Assembly (NCBI GenBank): GCA_030152125.1
Contig: JASLIR010000208.1
Coordinates: 1 to 6,325 of the forward strand
Source of the DNA: Alkanindiges sp.
Lineage (GTDB): Bacteria; Pseudomonadota; Gammaproteobacteria; Pseudomonadales; Moraxellaceae
Direction of reading: 5' to 3'
DNA: 6,325 nucleotides
Shown here: piece after piece, positions 5,709-6,325 of the stretch
Position numbering within the stretch: position 1 is the stretch's first letter
How the letters are laid out: each line of letters starts with the position of its first letter
Notes under the pieces: model-generated
The model's input: only the letters and a program-made list of their open reading frames with translations
What the model was told of the DNA's origin: nothing
Databases searched by the model: none
Program-made: the position numbers and the translations under genes

Positions 5709-5976
5709 AGGGGCTGTTGACAATTCAGGTGTGGTTGCGCCAGAGGATGTTTTTTAGACGATGCAAGGCATGAATTGTGATATTTAGTTATTCTAAATGA
5801 GCAATGAATAACGCAGCAGCGGCAAAAAACATCCCTGTCCCTTCGGGTTGTGGCTAAAATTTACCCAAACTTCGTTGTGAACCTTGTCAAGGGCTCGCCA
5901 TTGCCTGCGTTTCACGCCTAGTTTGAATCAATTTTAGCCGACAACGCAGTCCGCATATGAAATGTCAACAGACCCT
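5709..5976 (+). mobile_element. 268-bp MITE-like repeat, copy 2
   Basis: This second copy has the same orientation and length as 3146-3413. TA occurs at both borders (5708-5709 and 5976-5977), which fits a TA target duplication around a 266-bp core that begins GGGGCTGTTGACA and ends in the complement of GGGTCTGTTGACA. Hairpin A spans about 5740-5838 and hairpin B about 5847-5945; their stem cores are unchanged between copies, while many differences cluster near the ends and in loops. It contains no coding frame of note. Its right edge overlaps the stop codon of the TetR-type gene, and its left edge is close to the HD gene promoter. Confidence 0.87.
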
Positions 5977-6325
5977 ATACAGACCGCAATTGCAGGTAAC
6001 TGGAAATCATCTGGGTTAACTCCTCTACAATGTCATCCTGTGTCATTAAGGTTGGCCGCAAGCCGATATAGCGCATCATGGTGTAAATGGTGCTATGAAT
6101 GATAACAAACAGCTTGGTATTTAAATTGGTCAGAGCAATACGTTGATGGTGCTTAAGCAGTAGCTGCTGGCCCAGGTCAAAAAAATGCTGCAGCATCACC
6201 TCGGTAGCCTTGGTTTGCGGCAGGTTATGCCAGTGCCGGATAATTTCCACATAAAACTGGTTTTTATTCAGTGTATCGAAGCCGAATAAAATAGATAGTC
6301 GGATAAGCGTCATCAGGTCTGCCTG
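5975..6325 (-). CDS. TetR-family regulator, C-terminal part (5' end outside window)
   Basis: The frame is open to the right edge and shows 116 C-terminal residues; the first in-frame ATG (6311-6313) is probably internal, because codons for QADL precede it without a stop. The composition is all-helical, with segments such as LIRLSILFGFD, FYVEIIRHW, LQHFFDLGQQLLL and KLFVIIHSTIYTMMRYIGL. This resembles the ligand-binding and dimerisation half of TetR/AcrR regulators; the DNA-binding helix-turn-helix would lie beyond the edge. The family call therefore rests on the C-terminal half alone. The stop TAG (5977-5975) is made of the TA flanking the 268-bp repeat plus the repeat's first G, so the insertion defines the present C-terminus. 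It is a candidate regulator of the dyads upstream of the HD gene and acr1, by proximity only. Confidence 0.7.
   Translation of the reverse strand, partial: QADLMTLIRLSILFGFDTLNKNQFYVEIIRHWHNLPQTKATEVMLQHFFDLGQQLLLKHHQRIALTNLNTKLFVIIHSTIYTMMRYIGLRPTLMTQDDIVEELTQMISSYLQLRSV

Noticed and set aside
6311..6313. ATG as the true start of the TetR-type gene
   Set aside because: The frame stays open upstream to the window edge, and the visible part has only the C-terminal ligand-binding character, without the DNA-binding domain.

Overview
The window most likely comes from a gammaproteobacterium of the Moraxellaceae (Acinetobacter, Alkanindiges and relatives). The strongest clue is the gene at 3764-4672. 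It closely resembles, from memory, the Acr1 fatty acyl-CoA reductase of Acinetobacter wax-ester synthesis, down to the C-terminal LFPGEHW. EttA at 1356-3017 is a general proteobacterial gene. The family assignment is recognition, not a database result.

Layout. 1-321 has no supported gene; it holds a strong 11-bp stem-loop (229-275) and a probable terminator (294-323). Two small minus-strand genes for exported proteins follow: a predicted lipoprotein (322-639) and a signal-peptide protein (779-1189). Neither has a recognised function. A near-perfect bidirectional terminator (1303-1332) precedes ettA (minus, GTG start at 3017), the ABC-F ribosome-associated translation factor. Next come a 268-bp repeat (3146-3413), a very AT-rich control region (3414-3763), acr1 (plus strand) and its terminator. 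A convergent HD-domain hydrolase gene (4829-5626, minus) follows, then a second copy of the 268-bp repeat (5709-5976). Last is the C-terminal part of a TetR-type regulator (minus) that runs off the right edge.

Two things stand out. First, the 268-bp repeats are about 89% identical by eye, gap-free and in the same orientation. They have inverted ends, TA at or near their borders and two long internal hairpins, which makes them a MITE-like non-coding element. They bracket acr1 and the HD gene, and the right copy's edge supplies the stop codon of the TetR-type gene. Second, a 16-bp dyad, TAGAGYAATTRCTCTA, occurs upstream of both acr1 and the HD gene. At each gene a copy covers the -10 box of the best sigma70-like promoter. 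This suggests the two genes share a repressor, possibly the neighbouring TetR-type protein. Co-regulation and the identity of the repressor are inference; the repeats and dyads can be read directly in the sequence.
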